Origin: Butyrivibrio sp. MC2021
Lineage (GTDB): Bacteria; Bacillota; Clostridia; Lachnospirales; Lachnospiraceae
Assembly (NCBI RefSeq): GCF_000621605.1
Contig: NZ_JHXX01000001.1
Location: 1,178,001-1,242,000, forward strand
Reading direction: 5' to 3'
DNA: 64,000 nucleotides
Notes under the pieces: model-generated
What the model saw: only the letters and a program-made list of their open reading frames with translations
Databases searched by the model: none
What the model was told of the DNA's origin: nothing
Translations under genes and position numbers: made by a program
In this document: positions 33,189-42,783 of the stretch, piece after piece
How the letters are laid out: each line of letters opens with the position of its first letter
Position numbering within the stretch: position 1 is the first letter of the stretch

Positions 33189-34634
33189 ACTTTTTAATTT
33201 AATTATTTTAGATAAAGTTTGTATTATCCTTTTTTTCATTGTTATTAGCACTATTGCTAATATCCCTATCAAGCTTAACCTAATAATCACATTCTTATAA
33301 CTAGCTAATATTACAAATCCCAATATTATAAATGTTATTGTTATAGCAAGGATCCTTTTGATATCATAAGGGTAATTACCATTACAATAATCTTTACACG
33401 TTTTCAGCATTATTATGTAATGTGAAATAGCATAAACAATATAACAAGCAAGAGTAGTATATCCAGCAGCCAAATATCCATATTTTTGCACAAATATATA
33501 ATTCAGAAAAATATTTAGTATTGCCCCTACTGTACTGGCAACCGCTATTGCCGTAGTTTTTTCATAATAGAATGCAAATTTAGCAAATAAGTCATATGAA
33601 TACATAAAATATACACTCATAGCAATTGGAGGAATAACCAAGACAGCCTCATGATATGAACTTGGTGCAAATACAGCTATTATCTCCGGTGCAAAAATCA
33701 TAAGAACTATATTTACCGAAGCGACAAAAATTAGCGTTGAATATGCTATGGGCCCAATTTCTTTTCCCTTGTTTTCTTTAATCTTCTTATACATCCAGGG
33801 ATTAATTGTCTGCATAAGCGCATTATTAAACATTGTCATAATCAATGATACAGAGTAGGCGAGGTTGTAAATACCAGCTTGGCTATCTCCTTCCATTTTC
33901 TGTATCATTATTCTATCCGCACTATTTAAAACTGTCTGAGACAAATAATGCGGAATCAAAGGCAGGTTATATGATATCGCATATAACCAATATTTTTTTG
34001 AGAAAAAAGAGGTTCCTTCCTTTAGCTTAGCAATAATAATCCAGCCAAATGACAAAAAATCAGCAATCGCCCATCCTATGATTCTTGCCGTTGCCTTATC
34101 TTTTGATGCCAAGACTAGTCCAATTTCAATAATAGATCTAAGTAAAGCTGAAACAAGTGTTACACTTACTAAAACTTTATATGCATATTTAGCTCTCTGT
34201 TCATTTGCCCAAAAACAAAAAATTGCATTTGCCCAGATAATAACAAACATCATTACTATGTGAATGGTGGTTAATGAAAAAATACTATTCCAAAAAGCCC
34301 TAAAAGCTTGATATATAAAGAACCAAGCCAGCAAAAGAACAGTTGTTAAACCTATCAGAGCATTTGAAAAACTATTTTTTTCTTCTTCAAACTTTACAAT
34401 TCCTTGTACATGAATTCCTCCTGATAATGATAAAGCTACAATAATAGACAGAATGCCATACCAGGAATTAAACACTCCAAACTGCCCATATTCACTTGTT
34501 GTCATTATACGAGTGAATATAGGTGTTGTAATCATCGAAATTCCTTTTTGAAAAAACGAACATAGCAAAAAGAAAAACGATGCTTTTATCTGCACAGGCA
34601 TCAATTTATACTTAGCTAATACGTCTCTTATCAT
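33180..34634 (-). CDS. Wzx-type oligosaccharide flippase
   Basis: A 484-residue protein with about 14 membrane helices, typical of the polysaccharide biosynthesis (MOP/Wzx) family that flips lipid-linked repeat units across the membrane. Landmarks: TTPIFTRIMTTSEYGQFGVFNSW near the N-terminus (read in parts) and RIMIQKMEGDSQAGIYNLAYS in the middle. It is the last gene of the exopolysaccharide cluster and very AT-rich compared with rarA or uxuB, suggesting transfer. Confidence 0.92.
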   Translation of the reverse strand: MIRDVLAKYKLMPVQIKASFFFLLCSFFQKGISMITTPIFTRIMTTSEYGQFGVFNSWYGILSIIVALSLSGGIHVQGIVKFEEEKNSFSNALIGLTTVLLLAWFFIYQAFRAFWNSIFSLTTIHIVMMFVIIWANAIFCFWANEQRAKYAYKVLVSVTLVSALLRSIIEIGLVLASKDKATARIIGWAIADFLSFGWIIIAKLKEGTSFFSKKYWLYAISYNLPLIPHYLSQTVLNSADRIMIQKMEGDSQAGIYNLAYSVSLIMTMFNNALMQTINPWMYKKIKENKGKEIGPIAYSTLIFVASVNIVLMIFAPEIIAVFAPSSYHEAVLVIPPIAMSVYFMYSYDLFAKFAFYYEKTTAIAVASTVGAILNIFLNYIFVQKYGYLAAGYTTLACYIVYAISHYIIMLKTCKDYCNGNYPYDIKRILAITITFIILGFVILASYKNVIIRLSLIGILAIVLITMKKRIIQTLSKIIKLKSGV

Positions 34635-34668
34635 TATTTCATATCTCTTATGGGAATTCGAATATCAA

Positions 34669-35523
34669 TTATGGTTCGCCAAAACAAACGTCTCCGGGAT
34701 GGGTCTGATAATGCTTGTACGATTTTTTCAAATCCACAAAATATGCATGACGCGTCCCCCGTTCTTCCTCAGGTGGTAGTTCCATGTATTTGTCAAATTG
34801 ATAAGATAAATATTTATCATATTCTTTGGGACAAATCATTTTTGAATCTTCAAAAGGTAACTCAATTGTCTCCTTGAACCAATCTGTTGGAAAAGATAGA
34901 GCCTTGCCATCATACAGGTCCCATGTATAGCCAGTATACTGTGATTCATAGAATGGCCTCTGCTCCATTGCTTCATACATTCTTTTAGTAAATGCATCTA
35001 TATTCTTTATCTTTATAATTATTCTCAAAATCCTTTTTATACCGCGTTTCAGCGGACTTTTACTTAGTAAAAGCCCCGCCCTTCTTAGCTTATTCAAACT
35101 TATGTTATATTTGAGTTTTCTAAAATACTTTTTTCTTTCTTTAGTATCACATGGCACACCAGCAATTGGCATTACATCAACATAAACGCCTTCAAACAAT
35201 TCCGGAATATTACGATACCCCTGTTCAACAACAGTTGTTCTTATATCTACTATCTTTATGAACACGTTTGGATACATTACTTCAAAATCAGAATCATAAA
35301 CCACATAATAATATGGCAATTCTTTTTTACACATCTCCTTAAAACGATAAAAATCCTCAATAGGAACCGCAATGTCCATATCATCGTCCCAAGGAATAAA
35401 CCCTTCATGCCTTACAGCCCCCAAGCATGTTCCACCTATAGCAAAGTAATTAATCTCATTTTTAATGCATATGTCCCTAACAACTTTATATATTTCTAGT
35501 ATAGCCTCTTGAATTTCAGTCAT
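34669..35523 (-). CDS. LicD family protein (phosphocholine/polyol-phosphate transferase)
   Basis: A 284-residue cytoplasmic protein with the LicD signature: YFAIGGTCLGAVRHEGFIPWDDDMDIAV (read in parts, ~27-54), a nucleotidyltransferase-fold metal site (WDDDMD). LicD enzymes add phosphocholine or other polyol phosphates to surface glycans. The cluster has no visible choline-activation gene, so the transferred group is uncertain. The start ATG has CGAGGTGTTAT. Confidence 0.9.
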   Translation of the reverse strand: MTEIQEAILEIYKVVRDICIKNEINYFAIGGTCLGAVRHEGFIPWDDDMDIAVPIEDFYRFKEMCKKELPYYYVVYDSDFEVMYPNVFIKIVDIRTTVVEQGYRNIPELFEGVYVDVMPIAGVPCDTKERKKYFRKLKYNISLNKLRRAGLLLSKSPLKRGIKRILRIIIKIKNIDAFTKRMYEAMEQRPFYESQYTGYTWDLYDGKALSFPTDWFKETIELPFEDSKMICPKEYDKYLSYQFDKYMELPPEEERGTRHAYFVDLKKSYKHYQTHPGDVCFGEP

Positions 35524-35681
35524 ATAACACCTCGCGTTGTAATATATTACTCATAGTCTCAGGGCTTATCTTTTATTTGTTTATAGACCACATATGCATA
35601 GTTGTAAGCAAAAAAATCCATCTTCATTTTCGTTTGCTAGCTGAATACATTACCATAATGACAATATTCAAACTAAAAAAT

Positions 35682-36791
35682 CTAGATAAGCTTTGTATAC
35701 AACTCATATATTTTTTCTGTATTACTTGTTTGAGTAAATCTCTCATTCGCTATCTTATGTAGCCTATTTCCTTTCTCCATTGCCTCATTTTTATCCATAA
35801 TAAAAAATTTCATCAACGAAGCGAGCTTTGAATAATCTCCATACCTATAATAAAAAGCCTCATTTCCGAGTATCTCTTTGTTTGCCCCAGAGTCTGTAGC
35901 TATAACTCCCATCTTCGCATACATATATTCTACTGTTACTCTGCCAAAAGCCTCGCACTTAGATGACATTATCCCTACATCCATTGTTTCCAACTCCGTG
36001 GGTATGTCAGATACATATCCTCGGAATACTACAATGTCGTTTAAGTCATGATCTACAACATACTTTTTTAATTGTTCACTATACTTTTTTTCCCCATCTC
36101 CAAATAAGTATACCTTAAATAGTGTGCCATATTTTTCTACTAATTCAGCAGTTGCTTTTATTACATCAAACTGGCCTTTTCCCTCTGTCATCGTCCCAAC
36201 ACAACAGAAATTAACTAATGAATGATTTTTCTTAATAACACTAAATTCTTGAATTCCATCATATATCATTTCTATTCTGAGTCTTGGAAAATCATAATTA
36301 TAATGTTCTCTAACCGCATTAGAAATCGCTATTAAACAGTCCGCTCTACTATACATTTTTGATACGTAACTTTTTGAATTCAAATATTTTAAATTATAAT
36401 CATTTTCTCCAAACTCTCTCAAATGCCATACACAAGGTTTTTTTAACTTTGTTGCAATTGTAACTCCTATATCAACCAAACTTGAATTATTATGTATAAT
36501 ATCTGGATTAAATGTCTTTATTTTTTTTTGTATCATAAATACACTTAATGGATTCCACATGGTTCTTAAAACCCTTTTGATTCCATTCCACCTTCTAGCT
36601 CTCCATGGCATAAACCAAAAATTATAAACTTCTATTCCTAGGCTTTGAGCTTCTTTCAAAATTTCTCCATCGTTTGGACATATGATCATAACCTCGCAAC
36701 CAAATTGCCGCTTTAAATCCGTTGCCAAATACAACAACGCCAAATTGGCACCATATAGAGCAGAATAATGTGTTAAAAAAACAATTTTCAT
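35682..36791 (-). CDS. Glycosyltransferase family 4
   Basis: A 369-residue GT-B retaining glycosyltransferase: N-terminal acceptor domain FLTHYSALYGANLALLYLA, C-terminal donor domain with FCCVGTMTEGKGQFDVIKA and the E-x7-E motif region SSKCEAFGRVTVEYMYA. It probably extends the repeat unit on the cytoplasmic side. The GT4 family uses NDP-sugars, but the donor cannot be assigned. Between it and licD (35524-35681) nothing is seen. Confidence 0.92.
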   Translation of the reverse strand: MKIVFLTHYSALYGANLALLYLATDLKRQFGCEVMIICPNDGEILKEAQSLGIEVYNFWFMPWRARRWNGIKRVLRTMWNPLSVFMIQKKIKTFNPDIIHNNSSLVDIGVTIATKLKKPCVWHLREFGENDYNLKYLNSKSYVSKMYSRADCLIAISNAVREHYNYDFPRLRIEMIYDGIQEFSVIKKNHSLVNFCCVGTMTEGKGQFDVIKATAELVEKYGTLFKVYLFGDGEKKYSEQLKKYVVDHDLNDIVVFRGYVSDIPTELETMDVGIMSSKCEAFGRVTVEYMYAKMGVIATDSGANKEILGNEAFYYRYGDYSKLASLMKFFIMDKNEAMEKGNRLHKIANERFTQTSNTEKIYELYTKLI

Positions 36792-36837
36792 TTAATCCTC
36801 AATATTCACCCAAATAAAATTAGACACTAGATTTTTA

Positions 36838-38028
36838 CTATACATTGTATTTTTCGTGCTTTATATCATCATACGATATCCCCATAAATAATCTTAGAAA
36901 GCACGAAACATATATTACTAAAAAAAACATGCTATATCCTGCAGCCTCATTCATAAGACATAATCCCCACCATATTATGCAAGATACTGCAGCCTTCCAA
37001 TTTTTACCAAATGTCCCCTTAGTAATCCCAATTATTAGTAACACAATTGGGATAAATCCTACTATTCCAAAGTGAATAACATAATTTAACAATCCATACC
37101 ATGATAAAATATCTCTACTATATCCATTCCCCCATGGCCACCCTCTTTCAAGCCACGATATTGCTGCCTTGAGATTACTCTGTCTACCGTGAGCATAATG
37201 TACAATTTTATCATTCATTACTCCGTACATCATAATGGTTATTACAACCAAAGAAAGTAATCCAAACAAAACTCCTCTTTGGGATTTATTTAATAGTTTT
37301 ACAGCTATCATACATGCCAAAATAAGAAATCCCATAGCAGAAAAGGTTGATATTACAGCCAGTATAAGAAAAAAAACTCTCTTTTCATGGCCTTTTTCCA
37401 TATACATATACCAAAAAATAGCGAAATTTAGATATATCTGGTACACCCCAACTTCTCTAAAAAAGCCATTGCATGCCATTACTTTATATCCCAGCATTCG
37501 TCTAGTAAAATCCCATCTATAATAAAATCCGCAATAACAACCATATATGGATTTTTTAGCCACCGATCCATTAAACCCTGCGACTTTAACTATCTTGGGC
37601 TCTACTCCAGATACTCCCATGTCGAAAAGCACGTAACAGAACAGATAAAAAATAGCCATAAAGAAAACTATAGTGCACAAATATGAAAGGAAATCTATCT
37701 TTTGGTCATAACACCATACAATAAAAGTGCTTACAGCAAAAAACCTAATGAGCAAGGCTATCAAATATAGATACTCTGTATTTTTTAGGTTATATAAAGA
37801 TACTAATAAAAGTATAGATGATAAAAAACCATTACATTCAAATATCATTAGTATTTTTTCTTTAGACAAAAAAAACATCGACATTAGCATCAATATATCT
37901 GCTATTATTTCAATCTCATGATCTAGTTGAATGAATACATAAGTATATATAGAATCAGAGGTATATAGAATTAACAATAGAACTAAATATACATATATTT
38001 TTTTTAATGAAAATCTAATTCTCACCAA
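36838..38028 (-). CDS. Wzy-like polysaccharide polymerase
   Basis: A 396-residue integral membrane protein with about 10-12 helices and a large outside loop (~140-200, RWDFTRRMLGYKVMACNGF) including a region with the motif NGYSRDILSWYGLLNYVIHFG, similar to O-antigen polymerases. With the Wzx in the same cluster it should join lipid-linked repeat units. Start is TTG 38028 or GTG 38025 (GGAGAAATATTG upstream). Its 5' end overlaps the upstream glycosyltransferase by 14 bp. Confidence 0.78.
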   Translation of the reverse strand: MVRIRFSLKKIYVYLVLLLILYTSDSIYTYVFIQLDHEIEIIADILMLMSMFFLSKEKILMIFECNGFLSSILLLVSLYNLKNTEYLYLIALLIRFFAVSTFIVWCYDQKIDFLSYLCTIVFFMAIFYLFCYVLFDMGVSGVEPKIVKVAGFNGSVAKKSIYGCYCGFYYRWDFTRRMLGYKVMACNGFFREVGVYQIYLNFAIFWYMYMEKGHEKRVFFLILAVISTFSAMGFLILACMIAVKLLNKSQRGVLFGLLSLVVITIMMYGVMNDKIVHYAHGRQSNLKAAISWLERGWPWGNGYSRDILSWYGLLNYVIHFGIVGFIPIVLLIIGITKGTFGKNWKAAVSCIIWWGLCLMNEAAGYSMFFLVIYVSCFLRLFMGISYDDIKHEKYNV

Positions 38029-38839
38029 TATTTCTCCGTTGCCTTGTTCTTAAATACAATCGATAAAATAATTGATTCTTCTTTAACAATAGTTCAACCA
38101 TTCTTATCTTTCGACGCAAATATTTCCTATGGTAGATATGATTTTTCTTCTGTATTACCTTCCATTCCTCAGCTATTTTTTTGCTATTATTTTGAGAAAC
38201 GCCACTCATGTCAAAACAAGCAATGATTTGCTTTATTCGTTTAAATCTTACTCCATCCAAATACATCCTTAAAAATTGATCATATTCTGCAGCATATTTA
38301 TACCTAGTATCAAACATGTATTTGACTAATATATCCTTTTTACAAAAAAGTGCTTGATGAATAAACGGAGCCTTGTAATAAATTACATCTATAGGGTAAG
38401 ACTTTTTTATGTACTTAACATCAATCAAACAATTAACAGTATCGCCATATATACATTGACCCCCCTCATCATAGTAATTATCAAACACTTCCTGCAATGT
38501 TGTATTTGAATAAAAGCAATCATTAGCATTCATAAAAATGACCCACTCGCCTATAGCCATTTTTATACCCTTATTCATTGCGTCATAAATTCCGTTATCT
38601 TCTTCAGACAACACCCGAAACGATATACCTTTTTTCTCGAATAATTTTTTGTATCTTTCTGTAATTAGTAAAGTATCGTCAGTTGACGCCCCATCTATTA
38701 TTATGTATTCAAAACACGCGTATGTCTGATAAAAAATGGATTCTATCGTCTTTTCTATCGTTTTTTCTGCATTCTTTGAAACAGTAATAATCGAAATAAG
38801 ATCACTATTATTCATACGTTGAGTTCCCAATACCGACAT
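38015..38839 (-). CDS. Glycosyltransferase family 2
   Basis: A 274-residue GT-A enzyme: SIITVSKNAEKTIEKTIESI, then YIIIDGASTDDT, NGIYDAMNKGI and the acceptor-site region WVIFMNANDCFYS. The layout is that of WcaA-like inverting transferases with a basic C-terminal tail (RKYLRRKIRMVELLLKKN) likely to touch the membrane. It overlaps the wzy-like gene by 14 bp. Confidence 0.92.
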   Translation of the reverse strand: MSVLGTQRMNNSDLISIITVSKNAEKTIEKTIESIFYQTYACFEYIIIDGASTDDTLLITERYKKLFEKKGISFRVLSEEDNGIYDAMNKGIKMAIGEWVIFMNANDCFYSNTTLQEVFDNYYDEGGQCIYGDTVNCLIDVKYIKKSYPIDVIYYKAPFIHQALFCKKDILVKYMFDTRYKYAAEYDQFLRMYLDGVRFKRIKQIIACFDMSGVSQNNSKKIAEEWKVIQKKNHIYHRKYLRRKIRMVELLLKKNQLFYRLYLRTRQRRNIGEN

Positions 38840-38850
38840 TTCAATTATAA

Positions 38851-39798
38851 TTACATTTGTATTCGTATACGTTTTTGCATTAATGGCCTAATATATGCAT
38901 GAAGCACTCTTATCACAAACAACTTTGCCAGATTGTTAGTTCCTGTAGCTTTATTGTTTTCTTTTTCTTTTTTGCCACCAAAGAACATATATCGCCTTAG
39001 CCACTCATCATAAAATGGATGATTAAGCGCCCCACCATTCCAGGGTCGATCCGATTTAAAGCTCGTAGAAAAATGTACTATTACAGGATCTGAAGTGGCA
39101 TCCTCAACGACATTTTTACAAAAGTAACTATCTGGCTTTCTATAAAACATCATTTCTTCATATGTAAAATCGTACAGATAGGTCATAACATTATATTTCA
39201 ATGGAAGTTCATATACTTTACCATGAAATATTGCGTTAATAATTCCTTGATCGCCTTGGAAAATTTTATTTTGATTACTTATCAAGTGATATATCTGTTC
39301 TTCTATTTTTTCGTTTTTCCATTTAAAAACGTCAATCAATAGTACTCCAGAATTAATAAATGTATCGCCCTTAGCTATGCCAAATACTCTTTTATTTAAC
39401 ACACTAAAAGCATCCTTTATCCCACCAATAGTAAAGGGTGCTATATCCGTTTCAAATAATTCTTTCAGCGAATTCTTTATTAACGTATCACAATCTAAAT
39501 AAAGAACTTTATTTACATAATCCGGCAACATTCTACCTATAAAAAGCCTTGCATAAGCAGCTATGGATCCTCTATCAAGGTTTAAATTATAGTGAAGTCC
39601 CTTAAGAATATTTTGAGCATCAATAAAAAGAACCATATTCCTACCCGAACACAGTTCCACTATCTTTTGTTTATTTTGCTGCGTAATACCACAATCAAGT
39701 ATGAAAATAATTGCATCAGAATTATAGTCATTAAATGACATAATCGAAACACACATTACATCTACAAATTTATCATCTGAAGCATACGCAATATACAA
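38851..39798 (-). CDS. Glycosyltransferase family 8
   Basis: A 315-residue retaining GT-A enzyme of the LgtC/GspA type: YIAYASDDKFVDVMCVSI, the DxD motif in VLYLDCDTLIKN (~95), NSGVLLIDV, FQGDQGIINAIF and, near the end, VIVHFSTSFKSDRPW. Related enzymes add glucose or galactose. The start is TTG at 39798 with CTGGGGGTTGGT directly before it; no in-frame ATG fits. Confidence 0.92.
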   Translation of the reverse strand: MYIAYASDDKFVDVMCVSIMSFNDYNSDAIIFILDCGITQQNKQKIVELCSGRNMVLFIDAQNILKGLHYNLNLDRGSIAAYARLFIGRMLPDYVNKVLYLDCDTLIKNSLKELFETDIAPFTIGGIKDAFSVLNKRVFGIAKGDTFINSGVLLIDVFKWKNEKIEEQIYHLISNQNKIFQGDQGIINAIFHGKVYELPLKYNVMTYLYDFTYEEMMFYRKPDSYFCKNVVEDATSDPVIVHFSTSFKSDRPWNGGALNHPFYDEWLRRYMFFGGKKEKENNKATGTNNLAKLFVIRVLHAYIRPLMQKRIRIQM

Positions 39799-39844
39799 AC
39801 CAACCCCCAGTATTATTTCTTATGATTCCAGCAACGCTAAATAC

Positions 39845-40684
39845 TTATTTAGCATAGTACCAATGTATTCCATCTAATATACCTGATTTAAATGATTTTA
39901 AATATTTTCTTTTTTCGTCAAACAGAAAAATGATTTTAAACAATTTTCTCCCCAGCTCAAATACTCCATATTTTTTTGAATGCATTAGGCCATTATATAT
40001 CCCGGCTCTAGCCTGATGATAATATCTAAAAGGCTCAGCAACTCCATAATACAGCTTTCTAGTCCCCAAACTGATGCTCTTCCTTTTTCCAGGGCAATGA
40101 TATATTGCTGCCCCCAAACATTGTACGATGGAATATCCATGTTCAATCAAACGATAATCATAATCTACATCTAACCCATCTAAAAAAAATCCTTCATTAA
40201 AACCACCAATAGCTATATATGCATTAACATTGATCAAGTTTCCTGATAGCATAAGCCATCTTTTCTTTTTGGTTCCATGAATGGGAAGTAATTTTCTATT
40301 ATCGTAAATATGTTGTGGTCCTATTATCCCTATCTTTTTTGTTTTATTTTTTTCTATCACATTCTTATATTCTCTAAGAATATTGTTAGCGATTTTGCTA
40401 TCTTGATCGAATATAAGGCACCAATCCATTTTCAATGAGCAAATAATCTGCATCCCCATATTTATTGCCTTCGCCAACCCCGCATTTCTATAATTTGGTA
40501 TATAAACAAAATCAATACTCTGCGAGTTAAATGAATCAATCAGCTTTTTGTTTGAAAAATCCGAATTATCTATAATAACAAGCTTATCCGCCCCCCGAGC
40601 ATTGAGAAAAATGCTTTTCACCATATCTTCTGACGGATTATATAAAACTGATATCATTCCAATTTTTATGTCAGCAAAAACCAT
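39845..40684 (-). CDS. Glycosyltransferase family 2, rhamnosyltransferase-like
   Basis: A 279-residue GT2 of the rhamnosyltransferase (RfbN-like) subgroup: VLYNP-like start GMISVLYNPSEDMV, VIIDNSDFSNKK, NAGLAKAINMGM, WCLIFDQDSKI with the DxD aspartates, and HCPGKRKSI. The ATG follows the stop codon of the radical SAM gene with no base between (TAAATG), so translation is coupled. Confidence 0.9.
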   Translation of the reverse strand: MVFADIKIGMISVLYNPSEDMVKSIFLNARGADKLVIIDNSDFSNKKLIDSFNSQSIDFVYIPNYRNAGLAKAINMGMQIICSLKMDWCLIFDQDSKIANNILREYKNVIEKNKTKKIGIIGPQHIYDNRKLLPIHGTKKKRWLMLSGNLINVNAYIAIGGFNEGFFLDGLDVDYDYRLIEHGYSIVQCLGAAIYHCPGKRKSISLGTRKLYYGVAEPFRYYHQARAGIYNGLMHSKKYGVFELGRKLFKIIFLFDEKRKYLKSFKSGILDGIHWYYAK

Positions 40685-41650
40685 TTAGAGCACCTTATTT
40701 CTAACAATCCATAACACTATCTTGCAGATATTTCTGCGCATTTGTGAACCCATATTACAAATTGACCAACAGTTAGCGCTACATTTTTCACACATTCTAA
40801 CAATGCTTTTTCCCTGATCAGAATTCATAATTTCAGTCCATGACATATTGTTTAAATTTCCCATAATCATATCCTTCGGAAAATCGTTGCAGGGCATAAC
40901 ATCACCATATGCACTTACAAAAAAGCTTGATCTGCCAGCATCGCATGTTAAGGGTTTTTTGACATTTAAAACATACTTAATAGCCCCATCTGTAAAGTAT
41001 GCTCTTGCCCATTTTCGCGGATTATTTGTTTCTAAGTATCCTCGTTTGAGTTTCTCCAACTCATTAACTATATTATCCTGATTATTAATTACATTATCGG
41101 CCTTATTAAAAAATGATGAGTTTTGAACTACTGAAAACCCAAATTCTAACCCATGATTTTCTGCCCATTCAAACATCGGAATGAGTTCCGTATAATTTCT
41201 GTCCTGAATACAAAAACCTATCCCTAAATCATGTTTTCCCCGTATTTTTATCAACTTGTCTATTGTATCCATAGCATGATCATAAATATCAGGTACCCCT
41301 CTTATTTCATTATGCGTTTTCTCACTTCCATCTATGCTTATCCTTACACCAACACCTGGAAATTCTGCACATACTTCGCATATTCTTTCTGTGTAATATC
41401 CATTTGTATTTATAAGTATTCGGTCAGTTTTGCCTTGCAGCTTTTTTAATACTTCTTCAATATCATTTCGTAAAAATGGCTCACCACCTGTCAATGTTGT
41501 ACTCTTCATTTTGGGAAGCTTATCGATTAACGCAGGTGAAAATTCATCCTCTGGCTTTGTAGGATTCAAATGGCAATTGCACATTTGACACTTAGCATTG
41601 CACCGCTTTGTTAGAATTAAAGAAATATAAGGCTTTTTACCCATACTCAA
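40685..41650 (-). CDS. Radical SAM/SPASM protein in the polysaccharide cluster
   Basis: A 321-residue radical SAM enzyme: the [4Fe-4S] site is CNAKCQMC (~14-21), followed by TLTGGEPFLRNDI and GVRISIDGSEKTHNEIRG. The C-terminus has further cysteines (CDAGRSSFF...MPCNDF, CEKCSANCWSIC) typical of a SPASM auxiliary-cluster domain. Position inside the cluster, coupled to a glycosyltransferase, suggests modification of a sugar or of an attached amino acid; this is inference. The start is TTG at 41650 (AGAGGG eight bases before) or ATG at 41644. Confidence 0.9.
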   Translation of the reverse strand: MSMGKKPYISLILTKRCNAKCQMCNCHLNPTKPEDEFSPALIDKLPKMKSTTLTGGEPFLRNDIEEVLKKLQGKTDRILINTNGYYTERICEVCAEFPGVGVRISIDGSEKTHNEIRGVPDIYDHAMDTIDKLIKIRGKHDLGIGFCIQDRNYTELIPMFEWAENHGLEFGFSVVQNSSFFNKADNVINNQDNIVNELEKLKRGYLETNNPRKWARAYFTDGAIKYVLNVKKPLTCDAGRSSFFVSAYGDVMPCNDFPKDMIMGNLNNMSWTEIMNSDQGKSIVRMCEKCSANCWSICNMGSQMRRNICKIVLWIVRNKVL

Positions 41651-41685
41651 TTAGTTTTCCCTCTTGTTTTATTAGTAATTGGGTA

Positions 41686-42633
41686 TTAGTAGATATTTAA
41701 CAATACTCTGAAATACTCAATAGTTTTTAAAAGGCCAACATCCAATTCCGTTTTCGGCTCCCAATCCAATTCTTTCTTAGCTAAATCAATCACCGGTTTT
41801 CTCTGCATCGGATCATCCTGCGGAAGTGGTTTGAATACTATCTTGGAGTCAGAACCGGCAAGCTTTATTACCAATTCCGCAAGCTCTAACATAGTGAATT
41901 CGCCCGGATTACCAATGTTTACAGGGCCGGTAAAGCCGTCACGGCTTTCCATCATCTTTACCATTCCATCAATGAGGTCATCCACATAGCAGAAGCTTCT
42001 GGTCTGCTTTCCATCACCATAAATAGTGATGTCTTCTCCTTTGAGCGCCTGAACAATAAAATTGGAAACCACTCTTCCGTCATAGGCGCTCATTCTGGGG
42101 CCATAGGTGTTAAATATCCTGATGACCTTGATGTCAACACCATGCTGTCTGTGATAGTCAAAAAACAGCGTTTCAGCCATTCTTTTTCCTTCGTCATAAC
42201 AAGACCTTGGTCCTATGGGATTAACACAACCTCTATAGGTTTCAGGCTGTGGGTGGACCTCAGGATCACCATAAACTTCACTGGTACTGGCCTGAAGAAT
42301 CCTTGCATGACACCTTTTTGCCAAGCCCAATGTATGCAACGCTCCCATAACAGAAGTTTTTCCGGTTGCTATAGGATCATGCTGATAGTGGATAGGGCTT
42401 GCAGGACAAGCCAGATTGTAGATCTGATCTACCTCTACATAGAGAGGCTGCGTAATATCATGTCTGATGAACTCAAAATAATTGTTATCCATCAAATGCC
42501 TGATGTTATCTTTACTTCCAGTAAAAAGATTATCTGCACATATAACATCATTTCCCTGGTCAAGGAGTTTTTCGCAAAGATGCGAACCCAAAAATCCGGC
42601 ACCGCCGGTAACAAGAATGCGCTTTCGCTGCAT
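41686..42633 (-). CDS. UDP-glucuronate decarboxylase (UDP-xylose synthase)
   Basis: A 315-residue extended short-chain dehydrogenase that turns UDP-glucuronate into UDP-xylose. Visible: NAD site [12 protein letters not shown], active-site CYDEGKR (YxxxK), [29 protein letters not shown] and [10 protein letters not shown], all typical of UXS. It supplies a pentose donor for the cluster, implying a xylose-containing polymer. AAAGGGGCATGTC precedes the ATG, and a terminator-like hairpin lies 22 bases upstream. Confidence 0.93.
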   Translation of the reverse strand: MQRKRILVTGGAGFLGSHLCEKLLDQGNDVICADNLFTGSKDNIRHLMDNNYFEFIRHDITQPLYVEVDQIYNLACPASPIHYQHDPIATGKTSVMGALHTLGLAKRCHARILQASTSEVYGDPEVHPQPETYRGCVNPIGPRSCYDEGKRMAETLFFDYHRQHGVDIKVIRIFNTYGPRMSAYDGRVVSNFIVQALKGEDITIYGDGKQTRSFCYVDDLIDGMVKMMESRDGFTGPVNIGNPGEFTMLELAELVIKLAGSDSKIVFKPLPQDDPMQRKPVIDLAKKELDWEPKTELDVGLLKTIEYFRVLLNIY

Positions 42634-42655
42634 GACATGCCCCTTTCAATACAAA

Positions 42656-42686
42656 AGCTTCCCAACCAATTAATGATTGGGAAGCT
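42656..42686 (-). terminator. Terminator/attenuator between sugar transferase and UXS genes
   Basis: The stem AGCTTCCCAA/TTGGGAAGCT (ten perfect pairs, extended by ATCATT-type pairing in the loop) is followed on the minus strand by TTTTGTATTG. It lies between the first and second genes of the cluster, which point the same way, so it may reduce transcription of the downstream genes. Confidence 0.7.
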
Positions 42687-42783
42687 ATATTTTCATAGCG
42701 TTATGTTATGCTTTTCTCCCCAACGTATACCGAAACTATAATATTCGGGCTACCAATACTTTCTCCCATACCTTTTTTGTTAC

